From positions 1 to 64,000 of the forward strand of contig JAJTBE010000104.1 in NCBI GenBank assembly GCA_021287065.1: 64,000 nucleotides of DNA, given 5' to 3'. A program made the position numbers and the translations under genes. Below, in pieces: positions 17,148 through 24,843 of the stretch; the first letter of the stretch is position 1; every line of letters begins with the position of its first letter. The stretch is from Bacillota bacterium (lineage in GTDB: Bacteria > Vulcanimicrobiota > JAJTBE01). The notes below the pieces were generated by a model that made no database searches, was not told the DNA's origin, and saw nothing but the letters and a program-made list of their open reading frames with translations.

Positions 17148-17446
17148 AACCCAATGCAACTGAATTAGTAAAAATCCACTCAAATCCCCAAGCCCAATAC
17201 ACTTGTTTTTCAAGGAGGGAGGTTCGGAGGGTAACCTCGCTTTTTTTAAAAAAGCGTGGTTCCCTCTGACGGTCCTAACCCCCCATTGGTTCAAACCCTC
17301 CGGTCGGTCCCCAATTCCAAAAGTTTTGGGATGGAGGTCCGGAGGAAACTTTTTTCAAAAAAGTTTTCTCTGGGAGCAGGACAAATCGCTCCAATACTCG
17401 CGATCGATCACATAAATCCATGCCTTAATTCATGGGCATTACCCTG
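17148..17446 (+). repeat. Dispersed repeat family A, full copy
   Basis: A complete unit with both hairpins: CGCTTTTTTTAAAAAAGCG near 17240 and GAAACTTTTTTCAAAAAAG near 17345. The upstream arm ACTGAATTAGTAAAAA is shared with the copy starting at 213. The rest of the 16924-17724 gap, apart from the repeats listed and the terminator at 17633-17704, shows nothing recognisable. Confidence 0.85.
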
Positions 17447-17449
17447 GAA

Positions 17450-17630
17450 CCAACACCGGGTTTTACCCGGTGACAAGCAAAACCGCACAACCACGGGCTT
17501 TAAACCATTTTTATGGTTTCCCTTTTATAGAATTTTGCTCCTAAACTGAAGCCATTAATTTTGCCGGATTTGTTTTTTAACCTGAAAAATGCCCTTCGAA
17601 AAGGTTTTTACACAATCTCATTATCCCGCC
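17450..17630 (-). repeat. Dispersed repeat family B, copy 2 (inverted)
   Basis: The reverse complement matches 664-850: GAGATTGTGTAAAAACC, GGCAAAATTAATGG, AAATTCTATAAAAGGGAAAC, ATGGTTT, then a stem-loop CACCGGGTAAAACCCGGTG and TTGGTTCCAG. The hairpin sequence differs from copy 1 but keeps its pairing. Confidence 0.7.
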
Positions 17631-17632
17631 CC

Positions 17633-17704
17633 AAAAATAAAATGTCATCCTGAATAAAGTGCAATCAACCGGGTCAGAATGATTCCGCTTTAAACAGAAT
17701 GACA
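17633..17704 (-). terminator. Inverted repeat with T run after the DinB gene
   Basis: Minus-strand reading TGTCATTCTG ... CAGGATGACA, about 60 bp apart, followed by TTTTATTTTT. Probably terminates the DinB gene. Confidence 0.55.
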
Positions 17705-17724
17705 TATTTTTTACAGTTATTCGA

Positions 17725-18210
17725 TTAAGCTTCGATTACGGGAATTCCCGGATAGGCAAAAACAAACACAGGTTTCACTCCCACAAGGCGCAGGTAGGTG
17801 TAAAGCTGTCCCCTGTGATGCCACATATGTTCGTATGCTCCGTTCATATGAACGAAAACCGGCATATCACCCCAGGGGGTTTTAACTATCTGCATCAGCT
17901 CCTCATCGGATTTTGAAGCTATTTTGGCATCAAGTTCTTCATGAACTGCTTTTGCATAATCGTGAAGGTCTTTTACGGTTTTAAATCCGCTGTGATCAGG
18001 TGCAACGAACTGTTCCATTTTAAGCTCGCCCTGAACAGCACCTTCCACAAATGCCTTTTCACAGTCAAAAATGTGAAGGACCAGTTCCTTTATGCTGAAA
18101 ACCTCAGGCACAGGTTTAAAATCCAGTTTATCTTCAGGTATCTGATTGATTACTTTCAGTGTAATATCCTGAACCTCATCCCAGTGTTCAAAAAACTTTT
18201 TCATACTCAT
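17725..18210 (-). CDS. DinB family protein
   Basis: A 161-residue DinB/YfiT-like four-helix bundle. The metal-binding His pattern of the family is visible: KELVLHIFDCEK early, then AYEHMWHHRGQLYTYLRLVG near residue 130, where the H-x-x-x-H motif lies. Many members are metal-dependent thiol transferases or are of unknown function; the name does not imply DNA polymerase IV. AGGAGG lies 8 bases ahead of ATG 18210. Isolated gene, flanked by repeats downstream and a terminator of ctpA upstream. Confidence 0.88.
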   Translation of the reverse strand: MSMKKFFEHWDEVQDITLKVINQIPEDKLDFKPVPEVFSIKELVLHIFDCEKAFVEGAVQGELKMEQFVAPDHSGFKTVKDLHDYAKAVHEELDAKIASKSDEELMQIVKTPWGDMPVFVHMNGAYEHMWHHRGQLYTYLRLVGVKPVFVFAYPGIPVIEA

Positions 18211-18361
18211 TTCGTGTTCCTCCTGTTTTTCTACTAAAGCGTTGTGTCACATCATGCGAGCCATTCACTCCTGAAAGAAAACGAATCTGCCCCATCATGT
18301 AAAACCATATTCCAACTAATTTATCAGAACATAAACTAACCCTGTAAAGTTCCAAAAAATA

Positions 18362-18422
18362 AAAGAGACTGTTCCTGAAGTTTTTTTCAACCCTGACGGT
18401 TAACTCCCGGGACAGTCCCTGT
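18362..18422 (-). terminator. Terminator of ctpA
   Basis: Minus strand: AGGGACTGTCCC ... GGAACAGTCTC then TTTTATTTTTT, with G-U pairs in the stem, located just after the ctpA stop codon. Confidence 0.65.
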
Positions 18423-18438
18423 TTGACACGATTAATTT

Positions 18439-19857
18439 TTACTGTTTAGCTATCTTGTCTTTCAGATAACTGACAGCCCTCTGAAGCTGCTTGTCATTTT
18501 TGGTTCCCATAAGTACTGGATCCATATCAACTTTAATATCCGGTACAATGCCGATTTTGTTGATATCCTTACCCTTCGGGGTCAGATAATGAGCCGTTGT
18601 AAACTTAACAGCTCCGCCGCCGGCTACCTGATGAATAGTCTGAACCGAGCCTTTTCCGAAGGTTTTTGTTCCCACCAGAACACCTACGCCCAGATCCTGA
18701 ATACATCCCGCAGTAATCTCAGAAGCGCTTGCACTGTATTTGTTCACAAGAATTACCAGAGGAAGCTGGTTGTGATCGCTGCCCCATGATTTGTAATGGT
18801 CTTTGGTTCCTTTGCGGTAATTCACAACTGACGTAACCACAGTTCCAGCCTTGAGGAAAGGATTGCATACCTGAACCGCAGCGTTTATATAACCGCCGCC
18901 GTTATTACGCAGATCGATAATCAGTCCTTTTGCACCTTTATCTTCCAGTTTTGACAGAGCTTCTTCAAATTCGTTTCGTGTGGTATCACCGAAGAAACGA
19001 AGTTTAATATATCCGATATTGCCCATCATTTCAGCTTTAAGACTGCTTACGACAATACTGCTTCTTTTCACTTTAATGTCGAGAGGTTGTTTGAGTCCTT
19101 TTCTTTCAAGCGTCAGAACCACTGTTGAACCTTCAGGTCCCCTGATTCTTGATGAAGCATTGTCGATGCTCATCCCTCTTGTGGAAACACCGTTTATTCT
19201 GAGAATATAATCACCAGGCTTAATTCCCGATTCATAAGCGGGAGTGCCTTCAATTGGCTCCACAATCATAAGCTTGTTGTTGTTTTTCTTATCCTGTTCG
19301 ATAAAAACACCTACACCTGAAAATCCCCTTGAATTAAGCTGTTCCTGAAGAACCCTGTATTCTTTGGGATCCATGGCTACGGTGTAAGGGTCGTCGTTGC
19401 TTTTCTGAATGACTTCCGTCATTCCTCTCAGGGCGGCAAACTCCAGTTCACGGTTCTTAAACTCTCCGCCGTATTTCATAAGGAGCTTGCTGTATTCAAC
19501 GCCAAAAGCCCGCCAGTTGGCTTCATCGGTTTTGTCGGCGCGGATATTATTCTGAATGCCGCTGATGTCTTTCTTTTTGAGCTTGAGAAAACTCTTCAGC
19601 CCATCCATTGCACCGTTGAGCAGTCGTGTCTGATCCAAATCCTTGATGTATTCATCCTGAAGAAGATCAATGACATTTTTGATTTCAGAAATATCGTCTT
19701 TATCAGAATCATCACCATTCAGATCAAATCCGGTTGCATAAGCCGGTTTTACGGGCAGGAAGTTCAGATTACCTGAATTAACCAAACCCGCAAGAATAAA
19801 AACAGCAATAAAAAGAATGGCGGCCACTGCCGGTTTTTTTAGCTTTGCTGAAAGCAT
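18439..19857 (-). CDS. ctpA: C-terminal processing peptidase (S41, PDZ)
   Basis: A 472-residue tail-specific serine protease. An N-terminal hydrophobic segment (about 10-30) acts as signal or anchor, then a helical region, a PDZ domain (about 165-255, with GVGVFIEQ and YESGIKPGDYILRINGVSTRGM) and the S41 catalytic core. The catalytic Ser lies in VNKYSASASEITAG and the Lys in VGTKTFGKGSVQT, as in CtpA. These proteases trim C-termini of periplasmic proteins. AGGAGCAC precedes the ATG. Single gene with its own terminator. Confidence 0.95.
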   Translation of the reverse strand: MLSAKLKKPAVAAILFIAVFILAGLVNSGNLNFLPVKPAYATGFDLNGDDSDKDDISEIKNVIDLLQDEYIKDLDQTRLLNGAMDGLKSFLKLKKKDISGIQNNIRADKTDEANWRAFGVEYSKLLMKYGGEFKNRELEFAALRGMTEVIQKSNDDPYTVAMDPKEYRVLQEQLNSRGFSGVGVFIEQDKKNNNKLMIVEPIEGTPAYESGIKPGDYILRINGVSTRGMSIDNASSRIRGPEGSTVVLTLERKGLKQPLDIKVKRSSIVVSSLKAEMMGNIGYIKLRFFGDTTRNEFEEALSKLEDKGAKGLIIDLRNNGGGYINAAVQVCNPFLKAGTVVTSVVNYRKGTKDHYKSWGSDHNQLPLVILVNKYSASASEITAGCIQDLGVGVLVGTKTFGKGSVQTIHQVAGGGAVKFTTAHYLTPKGKDINKIGIVPDIKVDMDPVLMGTKNDKQLQRAVSYLKDKIAKQ

Positions 19858-19938
19858 GTCTGTGCTCCTTGCAATAAAAAATATGTTTTTACAGGTTACT
19901 GATAATAACTCTGTAGCAATTTTATACCTTTTATTCTT

Positions 19939-21051
19939 CTATTTTCTCACTGCATACAGAGTAACTTCATCCCTGTTATGAAATAGCTGCCTGATTATTT
20001 TTACTTCATAGGAGCTTTCAATTGTGCTGCGTGTTTTTTCAATTGTTTTAATCGGATCATCTCCGGGGAATTTAATAGTGAGAATCAGCGGAGAACCTTT
20101 TTTCAGACAGGGAGCCATATTAACAAGGGTCCTTGCAGTCTGGATCGGATCCCGGTTTATATCACATGTCAGAAGATCATAAACATCTTTGTCGCAGCGG
20201 AAAAATTGTGCGTCCTTTTTCACAAAATTAACGCCCTTCATCTTCATTACATCAGGGTTTAAAGGCGCTTTATCTACCGAGGTCACATAAAATCCCTTTT
20301 CAGCAAGAACCTTAGTCCAGCCTCCGGGGGAAGAGCCAAGATCCAGCGCTTTCTGACCTTCTCTGCATTCAATTCCAAAAAGAGTCATCGCTTCCAGCAG
20401 CTTGAATTCCGCTCTGCTTGCCTGATCGTCGCCTTTGGCAAAACGAACAGCTCCACCTGACCATTCACAGATATTGTGAGATGGAGTGGAAACGCCTACC
20501 AGCGCCACTCCATTCCAGGCTTGTTCCTGCATTTTTGCAGTGTTTCCGTTACCGGGAATTCCGCTTTCAGGCTTAATCTTTGTTGAGTCAGCTATGTACA
20601 GTGAAATTATCATGTCAGGCTTTTTCACTACGGGTTTTGCCCCAAGTTCCTTTGTCAGAAAAGGATCTATCAGACTCTTGTAAGTATAGAGGGATTCTTC
20701 ATAATCTCCGGGGGCGCGTCTCGCCTGAACGGCAACATTCCTGCCGCCAAGGGGATGACTTACGATTATCGGAAGACATTCCACCACAGTCTTTGCAGAA
20801 TTCAGGGCATCATCAAAATAAACCATTCCATCTATAGGATTGATATGCCGCAGAAATACAGGAGGTGCTGATTTTAACCTGTCAAGAAAATCCTGTCGTG
20901 TTGCAGAAGTTTCAAATGAGAAGATCCCGTCAGGGAAATAATCGACTACTTTCAGATTTTTGTCGATATTTTTCAGTTCGTTTACAGCATGTTTCACATA
21001 CTTTTTAGAAGCGGTACCGAGGTAAAGATTTTCAAATAAATAAAAATCCAA
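19939..21051 (-). CDS. RlmM-like 2'-O-methyltransferase (FtsJ fold)
   Basis: A 370-residue protein. The C-terminal half has the RrmJ/FtsJ-type SAM domain: ALDLGSSPGGWTKVLAEKG, VTSVDKAPLN, LLTCDINRDP and LTIKFPGDDP, which contain candidate K-D-K-E catalytic residues. The N-terminal ~150 residues would correspond to the THUMP-like region of RlmM (23S rRNA C2498 methylation in E. coli). The rRNA target is inferred from similarity of layout. The start is TTG at 21051, supported by AGGAGG six bases upstream; no better ATG exists. The DUF2203 gene ends 27 bp upstream, so the two are probably cotranscribed. Confidence 0.85.
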   Translation of the reverse strand: MDFYLFENLYLGTASKKYVKHAVNELKNIDKNLKVVDYFPDGIFSFETSATRQDFLDRLKSAPPVFLRHINPIDGMVYFDDALNSAKTVVECLPIIVSHPLGGRNVAVQARRAPGDYEESLYTYKSLIDPFLTKELGAKPVVKKPDMIISLYIADSTKIKPESGIPGNGNTAKMQEQAWNGVALVGVSTPSHNICEWSGGAVRFAKGDDQASRAEFKLLEAMTLFGIECREGQKALDLGSSPGGWTKVLAEKGFYVTSVDKAPLNPDVMKMKGVNFVKKDAQFFRCDKDVYDLLTCDINRDPIQTARTLVNMAPCLKKGSPLILTIKFPGDDPIKTIEKTRSTIESSYEVKIIRQLFHNRDEVTLYAVRK

Positions 21052-21078
21052 CTAAACCTCCTTACAGGTTCAATGGTA

Positions 21079-21528
21079 TCAGTTTTCACTGATATTGTTG
21101 TCGTCTTTGTTCAGACGCAAAATGTGCACAGTTTCTTCCAGTGGTTTTATTTCGCCATCCCCGGTGAAATGCCAGTGTTTTATAGTATCTTCGCTGCAAA
21201 GCCAGCTTAAATATCCCAGATCGCCCTCAATAATAGTAGGAAAGTCAACAAGTCCCTGTTCGTAGTCTCTGACAACCAATCCTTTTTCCATCAGTGACAT
21301 ATGCATTCCTTCGATTTCAGACTGATACCTTATCAATTCTCTGGCTTTCTCCAGTATCTGCTTTCTGGTGCCGTTGAAAAATGCCTTGTGGCGGAGCAGA
21401 TGAACCTGTTGGATTACTGATACCATATTATCTTTCGTATCATTAATTTCCTGCAGTTTTTCACGAATTTCAGGTAAAAGGGAATTGGCTTCCTCCAGTG
21501 TGAAAAATTTAAGCTTGATCCTGTCCAT
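21079..21528 (-). CDS. DUF2203 family protein
   Basis: A 149-residue protein with the DUF2203 pattern: FFTLEEANSLLPEIREKL at the N-terminus, a long helical hairpin, then GLVVRDYEQGLVDFPTIIEG and YLSWLCSEDTIKHWHFTGDG. No biochemical function is known to me. GGGGTG lies before the ATG, the same style of ribosome site as several neighbours. Likely first gene of an operon with the RlmM-like gene. Confidence 0.85.
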   Translation of the reverse strand: MDRIKLKFFTLEEANSLLPEIREKLQEINDTKDNMVSVIQQVHLLRHKAFFNGTRKQILEKARELIRYQSEIEGMHMSLMEKGLVVRDYEQGLVDFPTIIEGDLGYLSWLCSEDTIKHWHFTGDGEIKPLEETVHILRLNKDDNNISEN

Positions 21529-21605
21529 AATTGCACCCCGCGATTAATACATTACTATTTTGATTCAGAAAATGCAAAAAAGATTCTTATTATTTCAGAA
21601 CAAAC

Positions 21606-21650
21606 GTTAACATTTTTTTAATATCAGTGATTGAATAAACATGCTATAAT
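21606..21650 (+). promoter_or_regulatory. Putative promoter/control region of adenosine deaminase
   Basis: GTTAACATTTTTTTAA at 21606-21621 and TATAAT at 21645-21650 preceded by AACATGC. It parallels the 5'-nucleotidase promoter at 2918-2973, but the gap is 11 bp (one helical turn) shorter. Confidence 0.55.
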
Positions 21651-21685
21651 AAACAGAGATTTGTATCAGACAAAGGGGTGTGTCT

Positions 21686-22903
21686 ATGGACGCCGTTAAC
21701 AGAATAAATATAAATTCATCAAACTATCTTACACAAGCCGCTCAGAACCGGCAGGCAGACGCTTCTTCGCCGTTGCCCTCAGATAAGGTTGATATTAAAG
21801 ATGTTCCTGTTAAAGACCTTATGGATGAAAAATCCATGCGCAGCTTCCTCAAAGATATGCCCAAAGTTGACCTTCACAGACACCTCGAAGGCAGCATTCA
21901 GCCCAAAACCCTCATCTCCATCGCAAAAAGAAAAGGCATAGAGCTTCCCACATACGACGAAGCTGAACTTAAACCATACCTCCAGATCACCGACAAAGAT
22001 AAAACCCTCCTCGATTTTATCAAGAAATTCGACACCATAGGAAAAGCCTTCACAGATAAAGAAGCTGTTGAAGAAGTTACCTATGAGGCAGTCAAAGACG
22101 CCAATGACGACAATGTGAAATATGCCGAATTCCGCTTCAGCCCCGTTTATATGGCATCCCAGTATGGAATGTCCGTTGAGGATGTTATGAAAGGCGTCCT
22201 CGACGGCGTAGCAAGAGCAAAGAAAGATTTCAATACCGAAACAGGCCTCATAATGATTGTGGAAAGACAGATGGGGCCCGAACACGCAGCTTTTGTTGAA
22301 AAACTTGCGGAACAATACAAAGATCAGGGCGTCGTAGCCCTCGATCTGGCAAACGACGAATTCAATTTCCCTCCGGGACCTTACGCACAGGTATTCCAGC
22401 AGGCAAAGGAAGCAGGACTTAAAGTTACTGTTCACGCCGGGGAAGCCGGAGGAGCGGAAAATGTGAGAGTCTCCATAGAAGACCTCAAAGCCGACCGCAT
22501 AGGCCATGGAGTCCGCACTTTCGAAGATCCCGCCGTTGAAAAAATGGTGCGGGAAAGAGGCATTCCCCTCGAAATGTGCCCAACAAGCAATGTGCAGACA
22601 GGGGCAACCAAAAGCCTGGATTCACATCCCTTCAAAAAATACTATGACGAAGGAATCCCTGTTACTATCAATTCGGACGATCCCAGCGTAAGCAACATTA
22701 CACTCACCGATGATTATGTCAAAATAGTTGACAAATTCGGCTTCACCCTCAGAGATGTTGAAAAGTTCGTTATGAACGGTCTCGACGCGGCATTTCTGCC
22801 CAAAGACGAAAAAGAAGCCCTCAGGCAAAAGTATGGAGCCGAGATCGCTCAGGTAGAACAGGAATATGTAGTAGCCCATCCCTTCAATACGGGAGTCAGA
22901 TAA
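21686..22903 (+). CDS. add: Adenosine deaminase
   Basis: A 405-residue metallo-hydrolase converting adenosine to inosine. Zinc and catalytic motifs are all present: KVDLHRHLEGSI, LKVTVHAGEAG, DRIGHGV, EMCPTSNVQTG and INSDDPSV. Oddly, the catalytic domain is preceded by about 45 residues of Ser/Asn/Gln/Pro-rich sequence with no signal peptide, similar in character to the leader of the 5'-nucleotidase. ATG 21686 is preferred over GTG 21680 because AAAGGGGTG is its ribosome site and the GTG lies within that. Together the two enzymes would form a nucleotide to inosine salvage route; their shared promoter style supports this. Confidence 0.93.
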   Translation: MDAVNRININSSNYLTQAAQNRQADASSPLPSDKVDIKDVPVKDLMDEKSMRSFLKDMPKVDLHRHLEGSIQPKTLISIAKRKGIELPTYDEAELKPYLQITDKDKTLLDFIKKFDTIGKAFTDKEAVEEVTYEAVKDANDDNVKYAEFRFSPVYMASQYGMSVEDVMKGVLDGVARAKKDFNTETGLIMIVERQMGPEHAAFVEKLAEQYKDQGVVALDLANDEFNFPPGPYAQVFQQAKEAGLKVTVHAGEAGGAENVRVSIEDLKADRIGHGVRTFEDPAVEKMVRERGIPLEMCPTSNVQTGATKSLDSHPFKKYYDEGIPVTINSDDPSVSNITLTDDYVKIVDKFGFTLRDVEKFVMNGLDAAFLPKDEKEALRQKYGAEIAQVEQEYVVAHPFNTGVR

Positions 22904-22906
22904 AAC

Positions 22907-22945
22907 AAAAACCCCGCTGATATGTTTCAGCCGGGGCTGTGTTTG
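22907..22945. terminator. Bidirectional terminator between adenosine deaminase and EncFtn
   Basis: CCCCGCTGA (22912-22920), loop TATGTT, TCAGCCGGGG (one bulge), flanked by A residues on the left. Lies between convergent stop codons. Confidence 0.75.
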
Positions 22946-22963
22946 AATTCTCTTCTGATTCGC

Positions 22964-23275
22964 TTATTCCGTTGCCTGTGTTTCGATTTCTGTTATATCA
23001 ATGTTTTCGTTTCCAAAAAGATATGTCTTCATTTCCGCCGCAAATTCAGGATCCTGCCTGCGGATATATTCCATAAGCATCGCAGCATGCTCTTTCTCTT
23101 CATCCCTGTTATGGGCGAGAATTCTTGCCAGCGCTTCGTCAGTTGCCGTATCCACTCTCTGCTGATACCAGTCCACAGCTTCCAGCTCTTCAATTAATGA
23201 AACGATAGCTTTATGGAGATTTTTGGTTTTTTCGGTAAGTTTTTCAACCGGTTCGTGATAGCCTTCATGCGCCAT
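22964..23275 (-). CDS. Encapsulated ferritin (EncFtn)
   Basis: A 103-residue two-helix ferritin-like protein of the encapsulin-associated type, which forms an open annular decamer with ferroxidase sites at subunit interfaces. Residues matching the known EncFtn iron sites are E30, E32, W36, E60 and H63, in SLIEELEAVDWY and AHNRDEEKEHAAML. The N-terminal EGYHEPVEKLTEKT is also typical. The tail (from about residue 88, LFGNENIDITEIETQATE) does not show the usual Gly-Ser-Leu cargo-loading peptide. The gene begins 4 bp after the ThiT-like gene, which begins 5 bp after the encapsulin shell gene. Its role is to oxidise and deliver iron into the nanocompartment; loading by this unusual tail is unproven. 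Confidence 0.95.
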   Translation of the reverse strand: MAHEGYHEPVEKLTEKTKNLHKAIVSLIEELEAVDWYQQRVDTATDEALARILAHNRDEEKEHAAMLMEYIRRQDPEFAAEMKTYLFGNENIDITEIETQATE

Positions 23276-23279
23276 AGGT

Positions 23280-23831
23280 TTAACCTGCCTTCATTTCAAA
23301 TCTTCTGTTGATATAAGGAACAATAAAACAGCACACTATAGCGGTAGGCACTATAAACATACCATTATAGACGGCTGAATAAATCCAGGGATTTTGAATA
23401 TTGCCGGGCATAAACGCTTTGAAAAATATGACGCCCGACATCAGATGACATATAAAACGCAGAGCCATTGTTAGAATGATTCCAGCCTGCATACTCCGGT
23501 GACTGTCTTTTCTGACCACAAAACCCGCAACCCCTGCCATGGAAAAAGCAAGGGGATAGTCAAGTATAAACTGAACAGGATGAATAAAAAAGGGATCAAG
23601 CTGATAATAAAGAAGCCCGAAAGCAGCTCCCGCCAGCATTCCTGCACGCCCACCCCATCTTATTGAAAATATAATCAGGGGAACCATCCCCAGGGAAACA
23701 AATTTGCCTCCCTGAGGAAGTTTTGGTAAAAACATAGTTATGTATTCAAGCACAAAAGCAAGAGCAAGCATAACCCCAGCTTCCGCCAGCATTTTCCTGC
23801 GAAGGGCTTTTACAGGAACATCCCTTATCAT
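23280..23831 (-). CDS. ThiT-like ECF transporter substrate-binding (S) component
   Basis: A 183-residue integral membrane protein with about six hydrophobic helices. It has the thiamine-specific ThiT pattern: LPKLPQGGKFVSLGMVPLII, FSIRWGGRAGMLAGAAFGLL, VQFILDYPLAFSMAGVAGF and RFICHLMSGVIFF followed by YSAVYNG. ThiT proteins bind thiamine and use a shared ECF energising module (EcfAA'T), which is not encoded here. It sits between the encapsulin shell and EncFtn with gaps of 5 and 4 bp, so it must be cotranscribed with them. Why a thiamine transporter is in an iron nanocompartment operon is not explained. I see no TPP riboswitch ahead of the operon. Confidence 0.88.
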   Translation of the reverse strand: MIRDVPVKALRRKMLAEAGVMLALAFVLEYITMFLPKLPQGGKFVSLGMVPLIIFSIRWGGRAGMLAGAAFGLLYYQLDPFFIHPVQFILDYPLAFSMAGVAGFVVRKDSHRSMQAGIILTMALRFICHLMSGVIFFKAFMPGNIQNPWIYSAVYNGMFIVPTAIVCCFIVPYINRRFEMKAG

Positions 23832-23836
23832 GGTTA

Positions 23837-24679
23837 TTATGCTTCCAGAGTTACAACAGCGCCGGGTCTCTTGATTCTGAGAGCCAGACTTTCAAGGACT
23901 CTGAACTGATGATTCATTTCAATCGGTCCGAGATATGCGGTTGTAAGATCCTGGGCAATAACCAGATCGAAATTCTGAGGTCCCGTTGCCACTACGAGAG
24001 CTTTGTTTTCAGGAACGGCAGGAGTTCTGTAAACTCCAGCTTCAAAGAGTTCTTTTACATGCTCTATTTCAAGAACTCCGCTCTCATAAACTCTGTGCAT
24101 TTTGGTGAAATTACGGGGATGAACCACCAGTGCGAGAGGTGTGTAATAACCTTTTTCCACCAGTGTTTCAACTGCCTTCAGTGCATCATTGAAAGCGCTT
24201 CCCACATTTGTCCAGTCGCCGAGGGGGAGCACATTTCTGCCCTGTGCATTCAGCAATCCCTCATAAGCCATACCCTCAATGTTGCCGCCCTGAAATACCA
24301 GTTCGTCTTCCTTAAATGCCACAAATGAAGCTGCTGCAGCGGCTACGCTTACATCTACCGGCATTCCGAATTTTTTGCTGCTTTCAAGATCTCTCCAGTA
24401 AAGATGGAAATCTTTATATATTATTGGCAGAGTAAGAAGTTTTCTTCCTTCCGGGCGGACAGGATGAGTGCTTTCTTCTGCAAGTATTCCGGTCTGTGCA
24501 TAATCAGATCCTGCATAAACATCCACATTAACCGTCTGAACCCCGGGACCGAATGGTCCGAGGATATCAACAAATTTTCTTCCGGTCAGGATTTTACGGG
24601 CTGCACCGACAGTAACCTGATCCACCTTTTCCCAAATATCAGCCGATATTGGTGCTGATTGTCTGTCGAGGTATTCCAT
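23837..24679 (-). CDS. Encapsulin shell protein (family 1)
   Basis: A 280-residue HK97-fold nanocompartment shell protein. Recognisable regions are MEYLDRQSAPISADIWEKVD at the N-terminus (cargo-binding helix region), ARKILTGRKFVDILGPFGPG, the E-loop region IYKDFHLYWRDLE, and the C-terminal DLTTAYLGPIEMNHQFRVLE. Length is normal for the Linocin M18/family 1 type. AAAGGAG precedes ATG 24679. First gene of the encapsulin, ThiT, EncFtn operon. The shell would package EncFtn as an iron store or peroxide-defence compartment. No LTVGSLRR-like cargo signal is seen on the downstream proteins. Confidence 0.96.
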   Translation of the reverse strand: MEYLDRQSAPISADIWEKVDQVTVGAARKILTGRKFVDILGPFGPGVQTVNVDVYAGSDYAQTGILAEESTHPVRPEGRKLLTLPIIYKDFHLYWRDLESSKKFGMPVDVSVAAAAASFVAFKEDELVFQGGNIEGMAYEGLLNAQGRNVLPLGDWTNVGSAFNDALKAVETLVEKGYYTPLALVVHPRNFTKMHRVYESGVLEIEHVKELFEAGVYRTPAVPENKALVVATGPQNFDLVIAQDLTTAYLGPIEMNHQFRVLESLALRIKRPGAVVTLEA

Positions 24680-24787
24680 AATTTTCTCCTTTCGCTATAT
24701 AAAAACATTTATTCTTCGCATTATTTATTCTAATCAGGCGCAATTGATCCTGTTTGCATTTCACTTTTCATATAACAATAAAATAAA

Positions 24788-24818
24788 ACAGCAGGTTCCT
24801 CTGTCCGGAATCTGCTGT
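24788..24818 (-). terminator. Terminator of the histidine kinase gene
   Basis: ACAGCAG (24788-24794) and CTGCTGT (24812-24818) frame a GGTTCC/GGAA inner stem. On the minus strand the hairpin leads into TTTTATTTTATT, upstream of the encapsulin coding region's own leader. Confidence 0.3.
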
Positions 24819-24843
24819 GCTAAGCAATTTTCAGAATAACGGT

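Noticed and set aside
24680-24843. TPP riboswitch ahead of the operon that contains the ThiT-like gene
   Set aside because: No conserved CTGAGA-type core was found in the leader; only a hairpin that fits a terminator.
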